This document shows, one piece after another, positions 1-8,722 of a stretch of DNA of 64,000 nt (position 1 is its first letter; the number at the start of each line of letters is the position of its first letter). This DNA comes from Leptolyngbya subtilissima AS-A7. Lineage in GTDB: Bacteria > Cyanobacteriota > Cyanobacteriia > Phormidesmidales > Phormidesmidaceae. The notes under the pieces are model-generated. The model made no database searches and was not told the DNA's origin. It saw only the letters and a list, made by a program, of their open reading frames with translations. A program made the position numbers and the translations under genes. The stretch lies in the NCBI RefSeq assembly GCF_039962255.1, contig NZ_JAMPKY010000003.1, positions 372,001 through 436,000 of the forward strand, in the 5' to 3' direction.

Positions 1-1200
1 AAAAATGCGAGTTTCGATATCATCGTTGGGGCTGACCTGCACCTTGAGCACCTCCTCTGGCAAAGACTCGGCTTCAGCGGGTGCTTCTACTATGGTTTCG
101 CTTTGAGTCTCAGGGCTCATGGACTCAGCGAGGTCTTCACCTTGAAGGTCTTGGGCCTCAATGACGGGCTTATCATCAATCGCAACATCGTCCCCGGTAG
201 ACTCAACCAGCGGCTCAAGGGGCTGGAGCGGGGCGTCATCCTCTTCTTCACCATGGAAGCGGGCTGCGGGCTGGGCCTCGGGCTTGAGGGTGAGGTCGTT
301 AACCAGCGCGGCCTGGGATACCACAAAGCGGTTGAACAAGTTCCACAGGTGGCGAGTGGCGTCTGAGGCGGGCTCTTTGGAGCGGGCCAGCAGAATGTCG
401 CTGCACACGTCGCGGAAGTCGGCGTTTTCGGCCAGGGGCAAAATGCCGTGGTCGTTGCAGATAGTGGCAATCATGAGACTGGGGCGCAAGCTGGAGACCA
501 TGTCTGGGGCGACCGACGACTGGAAGGCCTTGACCAACTGCACAATTTGCAGTGCCGCAGAGCTGTCGATGCCAACCTTTTGCACCAAAATTTGCTGCTG
601 AGCCAGTTCGTCAGGCTCGGGCATGTTGATGGTGATTAGACGGTCCTGGAGCGCATCTTGGGTGCCGTGGACGCCGCAGTATTCTTCGGGGTTAGAGGTG
701 AGAATGGCGCGGAAGTGAGGGCTGACGCGAATGTACTCGGCCCGGTTGTTGCTGGGGGGCAGCACCAAAAGTTTTTCTTCGAGGGCCGACAGCAGCACGT
801 TGTTGACCTCGGGGCGGGAGCGGTTGAACTCGTCGTATACCATGGTGAAGCCTTCGCGGCAGGCCAGGGTGAGTCGTGAGTCAGTCCAGTTGTGACGCAG
901 CTCGTCTTCTACTTTCACAACGCTGTGGATGTAGTTGTCGACCACTTTTTTGCGGGTGTAGCCCGACTGGTTGCCGATCAGGTCTGAGGTTTTGAACTCG
1001 TCATCGCCAAACAGCAGCATAATCGGGCGGGCCAGCAGGTCGGCCAGGTGCAGAGCCAGGGTAGTTTTGCCTGTGCCAGCGGGGCCTTTGAGATGGATGG
1101 AGTACCCCGATTGCAGGTACCGCAGGGCTCTGATGCTGGTGCGCTCTAGGGTGGGGGTGGAGACAAAGTTGCGGGGGCGGGCTTGGAGAACGGTGTTCAC
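1..1200 (-). CDS. gvpN: Gas vesicle protein GvpN, AAA+ ATPase (3' end outside window)
   Basis: GvpN is an AAA+ ATPase needed for gas-vesicle assembly. The 400 visible codons show Walker A GPAGTGKT at residues 39-46, a Walker B-type [10 protein letters not shown] at about 118-127, and a conserved core to about residue 290. The remainder is a Glu/Asp/Pro-rich tail that is still open at the window edge. I chose the GTG at 1198-1200 because it overlaps the gvpC stop as GTGA, which suggests translational coupling. The order gvpA-gvpC-gvpN matches other cyanobacteria. The acidic tail of 100 or more residues looks longer than usual. The identity is firm; the C-terminus cannot be seen. Confidence 0.93.
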   Translation of the reverse strand, partial: MNTVLQARPRNFVSTPTLERTSIRALRYLQSGYSIHLKGPAGTGKTTLALHLADLLARPIMLLFGDDEFKTSDLIGNQSGYTRKKVVDNYIHSVVKVEDELRHNWTDSRLTLACREGFTMVYDEFNRSRPEVNNVLLSALEEKLLVLPPSNNRAEYIRVSPHFRAILTSNPEEYCGVHGTQDALQDRLITINMPEPDELAQQQILVQKVGIDSSAALQIVQLVKAFQSSVAPDMVSSLRPSLMIATICNDHGILPLAENADFRDVCSDILLARSKEPASDATRHLWNLFNRFVVSQAALVNDLTLKPEAQPAARFHGEEEDDAPLQPLEPLVESTGDDVAIDDKPVIEAQDLQGEDLAESMSPETQSETIVEAPAEAESLPEEVLKVQVSPNDDIETRIF

Positions 1201-2417
1201 AGAACGGCTTCCTCTTGGACGAGATAGGTACGGTCTTGCTTGACGACGAGGTCTTTTTGGATGAGCGATCGCAGCGCGTCTACCGCCTGAAATCGGTTGA
1301 TGCCAAGCTCCGTCTCAATTTCGCTGAGACGGGCACCCTGAGCTAGGTGCAGGTAGTTATAAACCACCTCTTCAAGGGAAGGGGGCTCGGGGGCGGGGGG
1401 CGGTTCCACAGCCACCGCTGCCGGGGCAACTGGGGTCGTGACGGTGGCAACTGGGGCAGAGCGGGTTGCTGCGACAGCGCGAGCAGGGGCGGTCTTGGCC
1501 ACGGCCGTTGGGGCCGGAGCAACCTTGGCCGCAGGAGCTGCCTTAGCTGGTGCTGCTTTGGCGATTACGGGTTTTGGCGCAGCTTTAGAGGCCACCTTTG
1601 CTGGCGCGGGCTCACGAGCAGGTACCGAAGTAACGGCAGGCCGGCTCGCGGGTGAGGGATGGGCTGGAGTCTGAGCTACGGCAGCGCTGCCCCAAACAAC
1701 GTGGGAGAGCTGAGCCCGTTGGGCCTGAAGCTGGTGGCGAAAGTCGGCCAGTTCGGTGAACATGGCGTCTACGGAATCGGTGAGGGCGGCGCGATCGCTT
1801 TGCCGCTGCTCCTGGTTTACTACAGCTGCCTGCTGGCGCACAACGGTCAAGTCTTTGAGGGTGGCCTGTACCTGCACCTGGAGGTCTTCGACGTAGGCGG
1901 TGAGCTGAGGTAGCAGTTCGGCGCGTACCATAGCCTGCTCTTGGCGATAGCCCGCTAGCTCAACAGCCGTTTGGGCCTGAATATTGGCGACCTGTTGCTG
2001 CACCTGGCGTAGCTCTTGGGCAATCTCTAGCCGCAGTTCGCTAACGGTAGCTTGAAGTACCTGGCAATCGTAAGCGAGCTGGTCGCGCACCTCAGCGGCA
2101 CTAATTTCGCGATCGGCTTGGTAGGCTGCGAGCAGCACTTCGGTATCGGCCTGGAGCTGCTGCACGTAATCTTGGCGAGCCTGCTGCCGGGGTAGGATCT
2201 GGACAACGCGATCGGCGGTCGTTTGAGCTAGCCATAGGGTAGTGTTGGCGCGCAGGTCGGCCATCAGCTGGTCGAGGTCTTGGCGCAGCCGCACAGCGTG
2301 GGTCAGTCGATCAGTCTGCCAGCGCTCTAGGTCAGCAGAGACCTGATCGCGTCGGTTAACCACCTCGCTCTGGCGCAGCTGTCGGGCCGCTTGCCACTGG
2401 TCATAAAGTGCTGTCAC
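1197..2417 (-). CDS. gvpC: GvpC-like gas vesicle protein with Ala/Pro linker and winged-helix tail
   Basis: GvpC binds the outer face of the GvpA shell and stiffens it. The gene lies between gvpA and gvpN, the usual gvpC position. Residues 1-245 are Gln/Ala/Leu/Arg-rich helical sequence with degenerate repeats of roughly 33 residues, as expected of GvpC, ending near HVVWG. Residues 245-347 are an Ala/Pro/Lys low-complexity linker. Residues 348-401 look like a small winged-helix domain. At 406 aa it is about twice the length of classical GvpC. The GTG start has a GGGAG ribosome site 9 nt upstream. The GvpC assignment rests on position and composition; the winged-helix call comes from the helix-helix-strand pattern. 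Confidence 0.75.
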   Translation of the reverse strand: MTALYDQWQAARQLRQSEVVNRRDQVSADLERWQTDRLTHAVRLRQDLDQLMADLRANTTLWLAQTTADRVVQILPRQQARQDYVQQLQADTEVLLAAYQADREISAAEVRDQLAYDCQVLQATVSELRLEIAQELRQVQQQVANIQAQTAVELAGYRQEQAMVRAELLPQLTAYVEDLQVQVQATLKDLTVVRQQAAVVNQEQRQSDRAALTDSVDAMFTELADFRHQLQAQRAQLSHVVWGSAAVAQTPAHPSPASRPAVTSVPAREPAPAKVASKAAPKPVIAKAAPAKAAPAAKVAPAPTAVAKTAPARAVAATRSAPVATVTTPVAPAAVAVEPPPAPEPPSLEEVVYNYLHLAQGARLSEIETELGINRFQAVDALRSLIQKDLVVKQDRTYLVQEEAVL

Positions 2418-2640
2418 AGAACTGCTCTCCCTTTAGTGAAAATGAAACGGGGTAAATATGTGGAGAATATTTGAGAACGGCAAGGAGAGGAAATGGCGCG
2501 GAGAGAAGAATGTTGCCAGACTCTAAAACTTAGCTATGTTTGAGTGCCTTAGCGAAATAATGAGGCGCTGTTCTGAAGCTTGCCGAGGGCAGAATTGCCG
2601 CTAATAGTCGCTATTTAAAGCCTTGAGTTCGTCTGATTTA

Positions 2641-2683
2641 TGGGGCAGCTAAACATCGGTTGATTCAATATTCCGCTGCCCCA
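2641..2683 (-). terminator. Hairpin between gvpA and gvpC
   Basis: TGGGGCAGC at 2641-2649 is perfectly complementary to GCTGCCCCA at 2675-2683, with a 25-nt loop. It begins 23 nt after the gvpA stop codon. No T-run follows on either strand, so it may be a partial terminator or an RNA-stabilising element that keeps gvpA mRNA more abundant than gvpC. That role is inferred. Confidence 0.45.
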
Positions 2684-2705
2684 TTAGGTATCAAAAGCGG
2701 CGCTC

Positions 2706-2924
2706 TTAGGCAGCGGGTACAGCGGCTTGAGCGGTCAGGCCAACAGCTTCGGCGTACTTTAGGTAGGTGTCAACAGAAGCGATTACAACGCGAGCTTCGA
2801 TAGCCAGCAGTTCAATCCCTACCAGAGAAACACGAACCCAAGCATCGATCACAATGCCTTTATCCAAAATACGGTCAACAACTTCAGCCAAGCTAGAGGA
2901 AGAGTTTACTTTTTCAACAGCCAT
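2706..2924 (-). CDS. gvpA: Gas vesicle major structural protein GvpA
   Basis: GvpA is the small hydrophobic protein that polymerises into the ribbed wall of the gas vesicle. The 72-residue product starts [20 protein letters not shown] and carries the conserved core [20 protein letters not shown] followed by a second amphipathic region and an Ala-rich end. The length matches the family. The ATG is preceded by TTTAGGGATT, a weak ribosome site. It is the first gene of the minus-strand gvpA-gvpC-gvpN block. Only one gvpA copy is visible here, although many cyanobacteria have tandem copies. Confidence 0.98.
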   Translation of the reverse strand: MAVEKVNSSSSLAEVVDRILDKGIVIDAWVRVSLVGIELLAIEARVVIASVDTYLKYAEAVGLTAQAAVPAA

Positions 2925-3228
2925 GATTTTGAATCCCTAAACGATTAATGTGTTCAATGAAATTGCAAAGAGAATGCCATTGGATGCACCTGGCTGCTAC
3001 TGCAAAGAAGCGGTAGAAACAGACTCAGTGCGTAGGGCTTATTCCTTGCACATTTGTAGTCTGCCCATCTGCTTAGAACTGCTCACAACTTTGAAAAAAT
3101 CAGTTCACTTATTGTTACTTGCAACGCTTTTAGCCCTGAGAGCTAACGGCCAAAACGCTTTTGGGCAGCCAATCTCAGTCAAATACTTGATAATTAAAGG
3201 CGCAACACAACGGTTAGGCAAAGGAAGC
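2925..3228. promoter_or_regulatory. Divergent intergenic region upstream of gvpA and the TPR gene
   Basis: This 304-bp AT-rich gap separates gvpA (minus) from the TPR gene (plus) and must hold both promoters. An open frame running through it from 2950 fuses to the TPR gene, but it lacks family resemblance and is treated as non-coding. I could not pick out a convincing -35/-10 pair. Confidence 0.4.
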
Positions 3229-3699
3229 ATGGATGACTCGACTCTAGAAGTGCTGCTGCAGAGCCTGAAGCAGGCTGACGAGTATCAGCGCGAGTTAGCA
3301 ACCGCTGCTCTCTGGCAGCGCTGGTTTTACCAAAAGGGCGAGGCGGGCAACCAGCGTTTGCAAGACGCTCAGGCTTTAGTGGATAGCGGCCAGCTGGATG
3401 CGGCAGAGGCCCTGCTTTCAACTTTGGTGAGCGAACTGCCGGATTTTGCTGAAGCCTGGAATCGCCGCGCGGTACTCTACTTTGTGCAGCGTCGCTACGC
3501 GGAAGCTCTAACTGACTGCGAGCGGGTGATTGGGCTGGTGCCCTACCACTTCGGAGCACTCCATGGGCTGGGGCTGTGCCATGCGGCCTTAGGACAGTAT
3601 GGGGAGGCAATTCAGGCGTTTCGTCGGGCGTTGGTGGTGCAACCCCACGCGCTGGTCAACCAGCGTCTGATTTTAGAATGTACAGCGCAGTTGAGTTAG
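3229..3699 (+). CDS. TPR-repeat protein
   Basis: This small tetratricopeptide-repeat protein of 156 aa is probably a scaffold for protein-protein contacts. After a charged N-terminus there are about three TPR units between residues 45 and 150, recognisable by patterns such as LDAAEALL, AEAWNRRAVLYF, YAEALTDCERVI and YGEAIQAFRRAL. I chose the ATG at 3229 because it has AAAGGA just upstream, and the frame upstream of it shows no homology. It is divergent from gvpA and has no gas-vesicle signature, so a link to gas vesicles is only positional. Confidence 0.8.
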   Translation: MDDSTLEVLLQSLKQADEYQRELATAALWQRWFYQKGEAGNQRLQDAQALVDSGQLDAAEALLSTLVSELPDFAEAWNRRAVLYFVQRRYAEALTDCERVIGLVPYHFGALHGLGLCHAALGQYGEAIQAFRRALVVQPHALVNQRLILECTAQLS

Positions 3700-3883
3700 G
3701 AGCCTGGTATGGCTTGCCAACGTCTGGTGGGAGCACCACGGCACCGCATCCATAGATCGCCAGCAATCAGGACCAACCCAAGCAACCTATTCAGTTCCCG
3801 TCTTGTTTGGTGAGGGATTTGGAGGGGCCTACTATGATTGGGTTGCTAGAGGCCAAGATTCTTAGGCTCCAGACGACGATTTT

Positions 3884-5248
3884 ATGCCAGACAGGTCTAT
3901 GCCAGAGAATGCCTCGACGATTTTGAGCCGGCTGCAAGAGGGCAAGGTTCGTTTTGTGCGGGTGGTGTGGTGTGACAACGGCAACGTCATTCGCGGCAAG
4001 GCAATCCATGTTGATGCGCTGACGCGGCAACTAGAAAGGGGAGATGCTGTTGCCGTGGGCCTATCGGCGGCGCAGCAGGCAATTCCGGTGGTAGCTGATG
4101 CAGTGGCCCCCGGTAGCGGGCTGGGGCCGGTGGGGGAGGTCTGGCTGGTGCCCGACTGGAAGACGCTACAGATGCTTCCCTACGCGCCTGGGCAGGCGCG
4201 GGCGCTGGGAGAGATGGTGAAGGATGGCCAGCCCTGGCCCTGGTGTTCAAGGCAGTTTCTCAAGCGCATGGTGCAGCGGGCGGGCGATCGCGGGTTGACG
4301 ATCAAAGCGGCCTTTGAGCCGGAGTTTTACTTGCTTAAGCAACGTGACCCAGACGTTCTTCCTGTCGACAATCTGCCCTTTGCCACTACGCTGGCGATGG
4401 ATCTGCACCAGGAGGTGGTGATGGCGATCGCCGCTGCCCTCAACGCACAGGGCATGGCCGTAGAGCAGTATTACCCCGAGTCGGGGCCGGGGCAGCAGGA
4501 AATTTCGGTGCGCTACACCGATGCCTTAGCTGCCGCCGATCAGCAGGTGGTTTATCGCGAGACGGTAAAGGCGATCGCCCACCAGCACGGTCTAGTTGCT
4601 TCCTTTGTGCCCAAGCTGTTTGAGTCCTGTGCAGGCAGCGGGTGCCACCTGCACTTGAGTCTGTGGGAGGGAGAGCAAAATCTGATGCCCAATGGGGCTG
4701 GTGGGCTCTCCGACACTGCCGGCTCCTTTACCGCTGGGCTACTGCATCACCTACCCGCCCTGATGGCGATCACCACCCCCAGCCCCAACTCCTATCGGCG
4801 GCTACAACCCCACAGCTGGAGCGGCGCCTACGCCGCTTGGGGCTTAGACAATCGGGAGGCGGCGCTGCGAGTGCCGAGCAATTTTTCGCTGCCCAGCCCC
4901 ACCCATCTGGAGCTGAAGACGGTGGATGGGGCGGCAAACCCATATCTGGCGCTGGGAGGGGCGATCGCTGCCGGTCTCGACGGCATTGCCCAGGGCTATT
5001 TGCTGCCGGAGTCGGTGCAGCAAGACCCGGGGAGTTTGTCGGAGGAGGAAAGGGGCGATCGCGGCATTGCCCTGCTGCCTCGATCCCTAGCGGAGTCTCT
5101 CGCTGCACTGGAGGCCAATCCTCTCCTGTTGGATGCTTTGGGCGCACCGCTAGCCCAAACCTATCAGGCGGTGCGGCGAGCAGAGTTAACCGCCATGGCA
5201 GGCATGACTTTGGAGGCCGAGGTTAGCCTACTGCTCGATCGCTACTGA
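3884..5248 (+). CDS. Glutamine synthetase family protein (GlnA-like ligase)
   Basis: This is an ATP-dependent glutamate-amine ligase of the glutamine synthetase superfamily, 454 aa. Visible motifs are EPEFY (145-149), ESGPGQQE (199-206), GSGCHLHLS (251-259), NSYRR (302-306), REAALRVP (324-331) and ELKTVDGAANPYLAL (343-357), so the metal- and nucleotide-binding residues appear intact. The N-terminal beta-grasp region is short and divergent compared with GlnA type I. This fits the GlnT/PuuA-like gamma-glutamylamide synthetase group better than the housekeeping enzyme. The substrate is unknown. An alternative ATG lies at 3899. No nitrogen-metabolism gene is adjacent. Confidence 0.85.
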   Translation: MPDRSMPENASTILSRLQEGKVRFVRVVWCDNGNVIRGKAIHVDALTRQLERGDAVAVGLSAAQQAIPVVADAVAPGSGLGPVGEVWLVPDWKTLQMLPYAPGQARALGEMVKDGQPWPWCSRQFLKRMVQRAGDRGLTIKAAFEPEFYLLKQRDPDVLPVDNLPFATTLAMDLHQEVVMAIAAALNAQGMAVEQYYPESGPGQQEISVRYTDALAAADQQVVYRETVKAIAHQHGLVASFVPKLFESCAGSGCHLHLSLWEGEQNLMPNGAGGLSDTAGSFTAGLLHHLPALMAITTPSPNSYRRLQPHSWSGAYAAWGLDNREAALRVPSNFSLPSPTHLELKTVDGAANPYLALGGAIAAGLDGIAQGYLLPESVQQDPGSLSEEERGDRGIALLPRSLAESLAALEANPLLLDALGAPLAQTYQAVRRAELTAMAGMTLEAEVSLLLDRY

Positions 5249-5298
5249 GCCACGCCATCCTAGCAGGGTGCATCGCCGCCCAGAACCCAAAAGACAGG

Positions 5299-7104
5299 CT
5301 ACTCAACAGTTAGTTCATGGATGTTCCAAAGGGCGCCACCGAGGGCCGTAAAATTCACCCCCTGCACCCGGTTGCGCACAGCGGTGAGCGATAGGTTGTT
5401 GATCAAGTACATAAACGGCAGGTATTCCTGGGTGAGCTGCTGGGTTTCTTTGTACAGCTCAAAGCGCTCGTCTTCGTCGATCACCTGAGCGGCTTGGATG
5501 TAGAGATCGGCAATGCGGCGCTCCCAGTCGGCGGCCTGCCAACCCTCCAAGGGGTCTTGACCAGGGCCAGCGTTCTGGTTAAACGCGTGGAGGGCTCCGT
5601 CGAGGAGCCACACGTTAGCACCACCGTTGGGTTCTGTGCCGCCCGTTAGGCCCAGCACCAGCGCCTCCCATTCCAGGCTGTCGGTGAGGCGATCGACTAG
5701 AGAGTTAAAGGCCAGTGGCTGAAAGTCCACTTGAATGCCCAGCTTGGCAAGATCATTCTTAATCTGCGCCCCGATCGCTTCGCGAATTTTGTTGCCAGAG
5801 TTCGTGATCAGCGTGAAGCGCACCCGGTTGCCCTCGGCATCGAGCAGGTTGTTGGCCGCGTTGTACTGAAACCCATCGGCCAGCAGCAGCTGCTTTGCTT
5901 TTTCAAGGTCGTAGTCGTAGGTGCGAATGCCCATCTCGGGTGGAGCAAAGAAGGGGCTGGGCACCGACATGGGTGAGGTCTGGGGTTGCCCCAAGCCCTG
6001 AAAGATGTTGTTCACCATGGTCTGGCGATCGATGGCGTAGGAGACCGCCTGGCGAAACGCTACGTTGTTGAACCAGGCCGATTTAACCGGGTTGACCAAA
6101 GGCTTACCGTTGCGGCTAGCGCGGTTGAGGTTAAAGGCAAAAAAGTTGGTGCCCATGCCTGGGCCGCCATTGTAGATGGTGAAATCGCCGCGCTCTTCTT
6201 CGCGCTTGAGCAGCGAGAAAAAGTCGGGCTGCACGCTCTCCAGGTCTAATCCGCCCGAGCGAAACTGGAAGAAAGCCGTATCGGTAGAGCCGACAATTTG
6301 CCAGACAATCTGCTCAATGTAGGGCTGCTGGTTGCCCTGGTCGTCTTTTCGCCAATAGTAGGGGTTGCGCTCAAAGACCAGCCGCTCCCCAGAAATATAT
6401 TGGGCTAAGCGGTAGGGGCCATTGCCCACGATTTTCTTGGGGGCCGTGTCGGTGCCCCAGGTCGAAAGAAACAGGGGGTTGCCTTGGCCATCGGTGCCCT
6501 CTACTGTGGGCCGCAAAATATGGGCTGGAATAACTTCTAAAGACGTGTTTTGTAGCATTGGGGCAAAGGGCTCGGGCAGCGTAAACTGCACCCGGCGCTC
6601 GCCCACCTTGCTGACCTGCGGAAAGCGCCCTTCGGTGCCAATGCGAAATCCGTCGCGGCTATTGGTCGGAATGGCTGGATTGAACAGCACATCATAGGTA
6701 AAGACCACGTCGTCTACGGTCAGGGGCTCGCCATCAGACCAGCGCAGCCCGTCGCGCAGGGTAAACACCAAAATGGTGCCGTCGTCGGAGATCTCCCAGC
6801 TTTCGGCCAGGGCGGGTACGGTCTCACCACTAATCCCGTCGGTGGTGGTTAGCCCCTCAAAGGTCAACCCAAAAATATTGGGCGACTCCTGACTGAGAAT
6901 GGGGTTGAAGGTTTTTGGGTCGCTCAAAGCGCTCAGCACCAGGCGGGGCACATCGGCGCTGGCCCGGGCAAATCGAGTCGGGTCGCAGCCGGTACTGGCT
7001 ATACCAACCAAAATCACTAGCATCAAGGCTACAAGTCGCTTAATCTGACTGTGCCCGGTAATGAGACTGAGCCGATCTGGGGTTGTATGCGATGCCGTTG
7101 TCAT
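5299..7104 (-). CDS. ABC transporter substrate-binding lipoprotein, peptide/SBP_bac_5 family
   Basis: This periplasmic binding protein of the oligopeptide/dipeptide/nickel family (OppA/DppA-like) has 601 aa. The N-terminus has a hydrophobic segment followed by the lipobox ASTGC, giving a lipidated Cys40. The rest shows SBP_bac_5 features such as GLTFEGLTT, AESWEISDDG, FTLRDGLRWSDGEPLTVDDV and GNGPYRLAQY. A strong AGGAGG sits before the ATG. No permease or ATPase gene is adjacent. The fused oligopeptide-type ATPase at 27397-29331 could be its partner, but that is inference. The gene is convergent with the GS-like gene. Confidence 0.92.
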   Translation of the reverse strand: MTTASHTTPDRLSLITGHSQIKRLVALMLVILVGIASTGCDPTRFARASADVPRLVLSALSDPKTFNPILSQESPNIFGLTFEGLTTTDGISGETVPALAESWEISDDGTILVFTLRDGLRWSDGEPLTVDDVVFTYDVLFNPAIPTNSRDGFRIGTEGRFPQVSKVGERRVQFTLPEPFAPMLQNTSLEVIPAHILRPTVEGTDGQGNPLFLSTWGTDTAPKKIVGNGPYRLAQYISGERLVFERNPYYWRKDDQGNQQPYIEQIVWQIVGSTDTAFFQFRSGGLDLESVQPDFFSLLKREEERGDFTIYNGGPGMGTNFFAFNLNRASRNGKPLVNPVKSAWFNNVAFRQAVSYAIDRQTMVNNIFQGLGQPQTSPMSVPSPFFAPPEMGIRTYDYDLEKAKQLLLADGFQYNAANNLLDAEGNRVRFTLITNSGNKIREAIGAQIKNDLAKLGIQVDFQPLAFNSLVDRLTDSLEWEALVLGLTGGTEPNGGANVWLLDGALHAFNQNAGPGQDPLEGWQAADWERRIADLYIQAAQVIDEDERFELYKETQQLTQEYLPFMYLINNLSLTAVRNRVQGVNFTALGGALWNIHELTVE

Positions 7105-7327
7105 GGTTGTGACCTCCTAACCCGCCAAGACAATGCCTCACACACTATAGCGAGTTACTCCTAGAGATTTTCACTCGCAGCGGTTTGAGTTGCGATCGCC
7201 CTAAGCGCAGTCTTTCCCCGGCGTTGGACTCTAAAAGCGGTGGCCCAACTACCCAGCAGCTTTGACTACCCTGTCGAAGGCTTTGAGGGTTTGGGCATCC
7301 TAGGCGCATCCCCCAAGAGACTGTCCT

Positions 7328-8062
7328 ATGGCTGATCGCTACTATCTTTACGGTATTTTCCCGGCCCCTGGCCCCGCCGAGCTACCCCTGATGGGTTTAG
7401 ACGAGCAGGTGGTGCAGACTCAACAGCTGGGCGACTTTACCTTTCTCTATTCCCTGGCTTGCCAGAAGCGCTACCTGTCGAGCCGCAAAAATCTGCTGGG
7501 CCACGAGAAGGTGCTGGAAGCTGCTATGGAGCAGGGCCACCGCACGCTGCTGCCGCTTCAGTTTGGTCTGATTGTCGAGAGCTGGGACCAGGTGCAGGAA
7601 GATTTGGTGACTCCCTATGCTGAAGACCTGACTCAGTTGTTTGGGCGACTTAACGGCTGCCGGGAGGTGAGCGTTAAGGTGCAGTGGGAACCCTCCACCG
7701 AGCTGGAGTTGATGATGGCCGAAAATGCTGACCTGCGGGCCCAGCGCGACCAGCTAGAGGGTACGCAGCTGGGTATGGAGCAGGTGATCTTCATTGGTCA
7801 GCAGATTGAAGCAGCCTTGGAGGAGCGCAAGCAGGGAATTGTTGACCAGTTTCGCCAAGCGCTGTCCCCCCTGGCGAAGGACGTGCTCGAAAACGCGCCC
7901 CAAACCGATGTGATGATTTACAACGCTGCTTTCTTGATTTCCTGGGAGAGCGAGGCCGAGTTTAGCCAGGCGGTGGAAGCCATAGACGGCACCTTTGGCG
8001 ATCGCCTGCGCATTCGCTATAACAATTTCACTGCTCCCTACAACTTCGCCCAGCTCAACTAG
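7328..8062 (+). CDS. gvpF: Gas vesicle protein GvpF/GvpL family
   Basis: GvpF/GvpL proteins are minor components or assembly factors of gas vesicles and are thought to act early in nucleation. The 244-aa product starts MADRYYLYGIF, has the conserved LLPLQFGLIVES segment near residue 80, a central coiled region, and the C-terminal pattern LRIRYNNFTAPYNF typical of the family. It heads a plus-strand pair with gvpG, 3.2 kb from gvpA-gvpC-gvpN and separated from it by unrelated genes. GvpF and GvpL are homologous; I favour GvpF because gvpG follows. Confidence 0.93.
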   Translation: MADRYYLYGIFPAPGPAELPLMGLDEQVVQTQQLGDFTFLYSLACQKRYLSSRKNLLGHEKVLEAAMEQGHRTLLPLQFGLIVESWDQVQEDLVTPYAEDLTQLFGRLNGCREVSVKVQWEPSTELELMMAENADLRAQRDQLEGTQLGMEQVIFIGQQIEAALEERKQGIVDQFRQALSPLAKDVLENAPQTDVMIYNAAFLISWESEAEFSQAVEAIDGTFGDRLRIRYNNFTAPYNFAQLN

Positions 8063-8065
8063 GGG

Positions 8066-8121
8066 TCTAAGGTTTGGGTGCGAGGTGTTCCTTGCATCCT
8101 AAACCCTATACCTTGCACCTT
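8066..8121. repeat. Intergenic repeat family A, copy 1
   Basis: This imperfect hairpin lies between gvpF and gvpG. Its left arm is AAGGTTTGGGTGCGAGGTG-like and its right arm holds AAACCCTATACCTTGCACC. Similar sequences recur near 13.7, 24.6, 37.5 and 48.0 kb, always beside gene ends. Confidence 0.6.
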
Positions 8122-8135
8122 AATATTCCTTTTTT

Positions 8136-8381
8136 ATGCTGTTTAAACTTCTTTTTGCGCCGGTGCTTGGCCCCGTCGAGGGCATTAGCTGGGTTGCCAA
8201 CAAACTGCTAGAGCAGGCCGATGTGGCCACCAACGATCTTGAAAGTCTGCAAAAGCAGCTGCTTGCCCTCCAGCTCGCCTTTGACATGGGGGAGGTGGCT
8301 GAAGCCGATTTCGAAATTCAGGAAGAAGAAATTCTCCTCGCCATCCAAGCCATTGAGGATGAGGAAGACGAAGATGAGTGA
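8136..8381 (+). CDS. gvpG: Gas vesicle protein GvpG
   Basis: GvpG is a small accessory protein of gas-vesicle formation. The 81-aa product starts MLFKLLFAPVLGPVEGISWV, the conserved GvpG N-terminus, continues with the helical segment LESLQKQLLALQLAFDMGE, and ends in an acidic EEDEDE tail. It lies 73 bp downstream of gvpF with a family A repeat in the gap. Its stop is only 7 bp from the 3' end of the convergent tRNA-Gln gene. Length and sequence fit the family well. Confidence 0.93.
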   Translation: MLFKLLFAPVLGPVEGISWVANKLLEQADVATNDLESLQKQLLALQLAFDMGEVAEADFEIQEEEILLAIQAIEDEEDEDE

Positions 8382-8388
8382 CTCAAAA

Positions 8389-8460
8389 CTGGGGTGCTAG
8401 GATTCGAACCTAGGAATGCCGGGACCAAAACCCGGTGCCTTACCACTTGGCGACACCCCA
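8389..8460 (-). tRNA. trnQ: tRNA-Gln (anticodon UUG)
   Basis: On the minus strand a full cloverleaf can be drawn. The acceptor stem is TGGGGTG/CACCCCA with discriminator G. The anticodon stem CCGGG/CCCGG closes the loop TTTTGGT, giving anticodon TTG. The T-arm is CTAGG-TTCGAAT-CCTAG. No CCA is encoded. Confidence 0.97.
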
Positions 8461-8722
8461 TTGCTTTCGCTTTGATAATATAGCAGGTTGCGTGGCGCTA
8501 CTGTCAATATTATTTGAAAACTTGGAGCCAGAACCTGCCCTCTCTTTGAAGCGATGTATCAGTCCCTTCTAGGATCGAGGTATGAGCACAGTATACAAAG
8601 ATATGGTGTAGCTCACGTCTGGCATCCTGAGAGCTAGCAATTTGGGTTTCACAATATGTAGAAACAGGTAGTTTACCTCGGGTCTTTTAGCGCATCGTTA
8701 CTGCCAGTTGGGCTTGCTCTCC

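Noticed and set aside
2950-3228. 93-codon N-terminal extension of the TPR protein
   Set aside because: No homology or sensible composition; the ATG at 3229 has a good ribosome site and begins right before the TPR fold.
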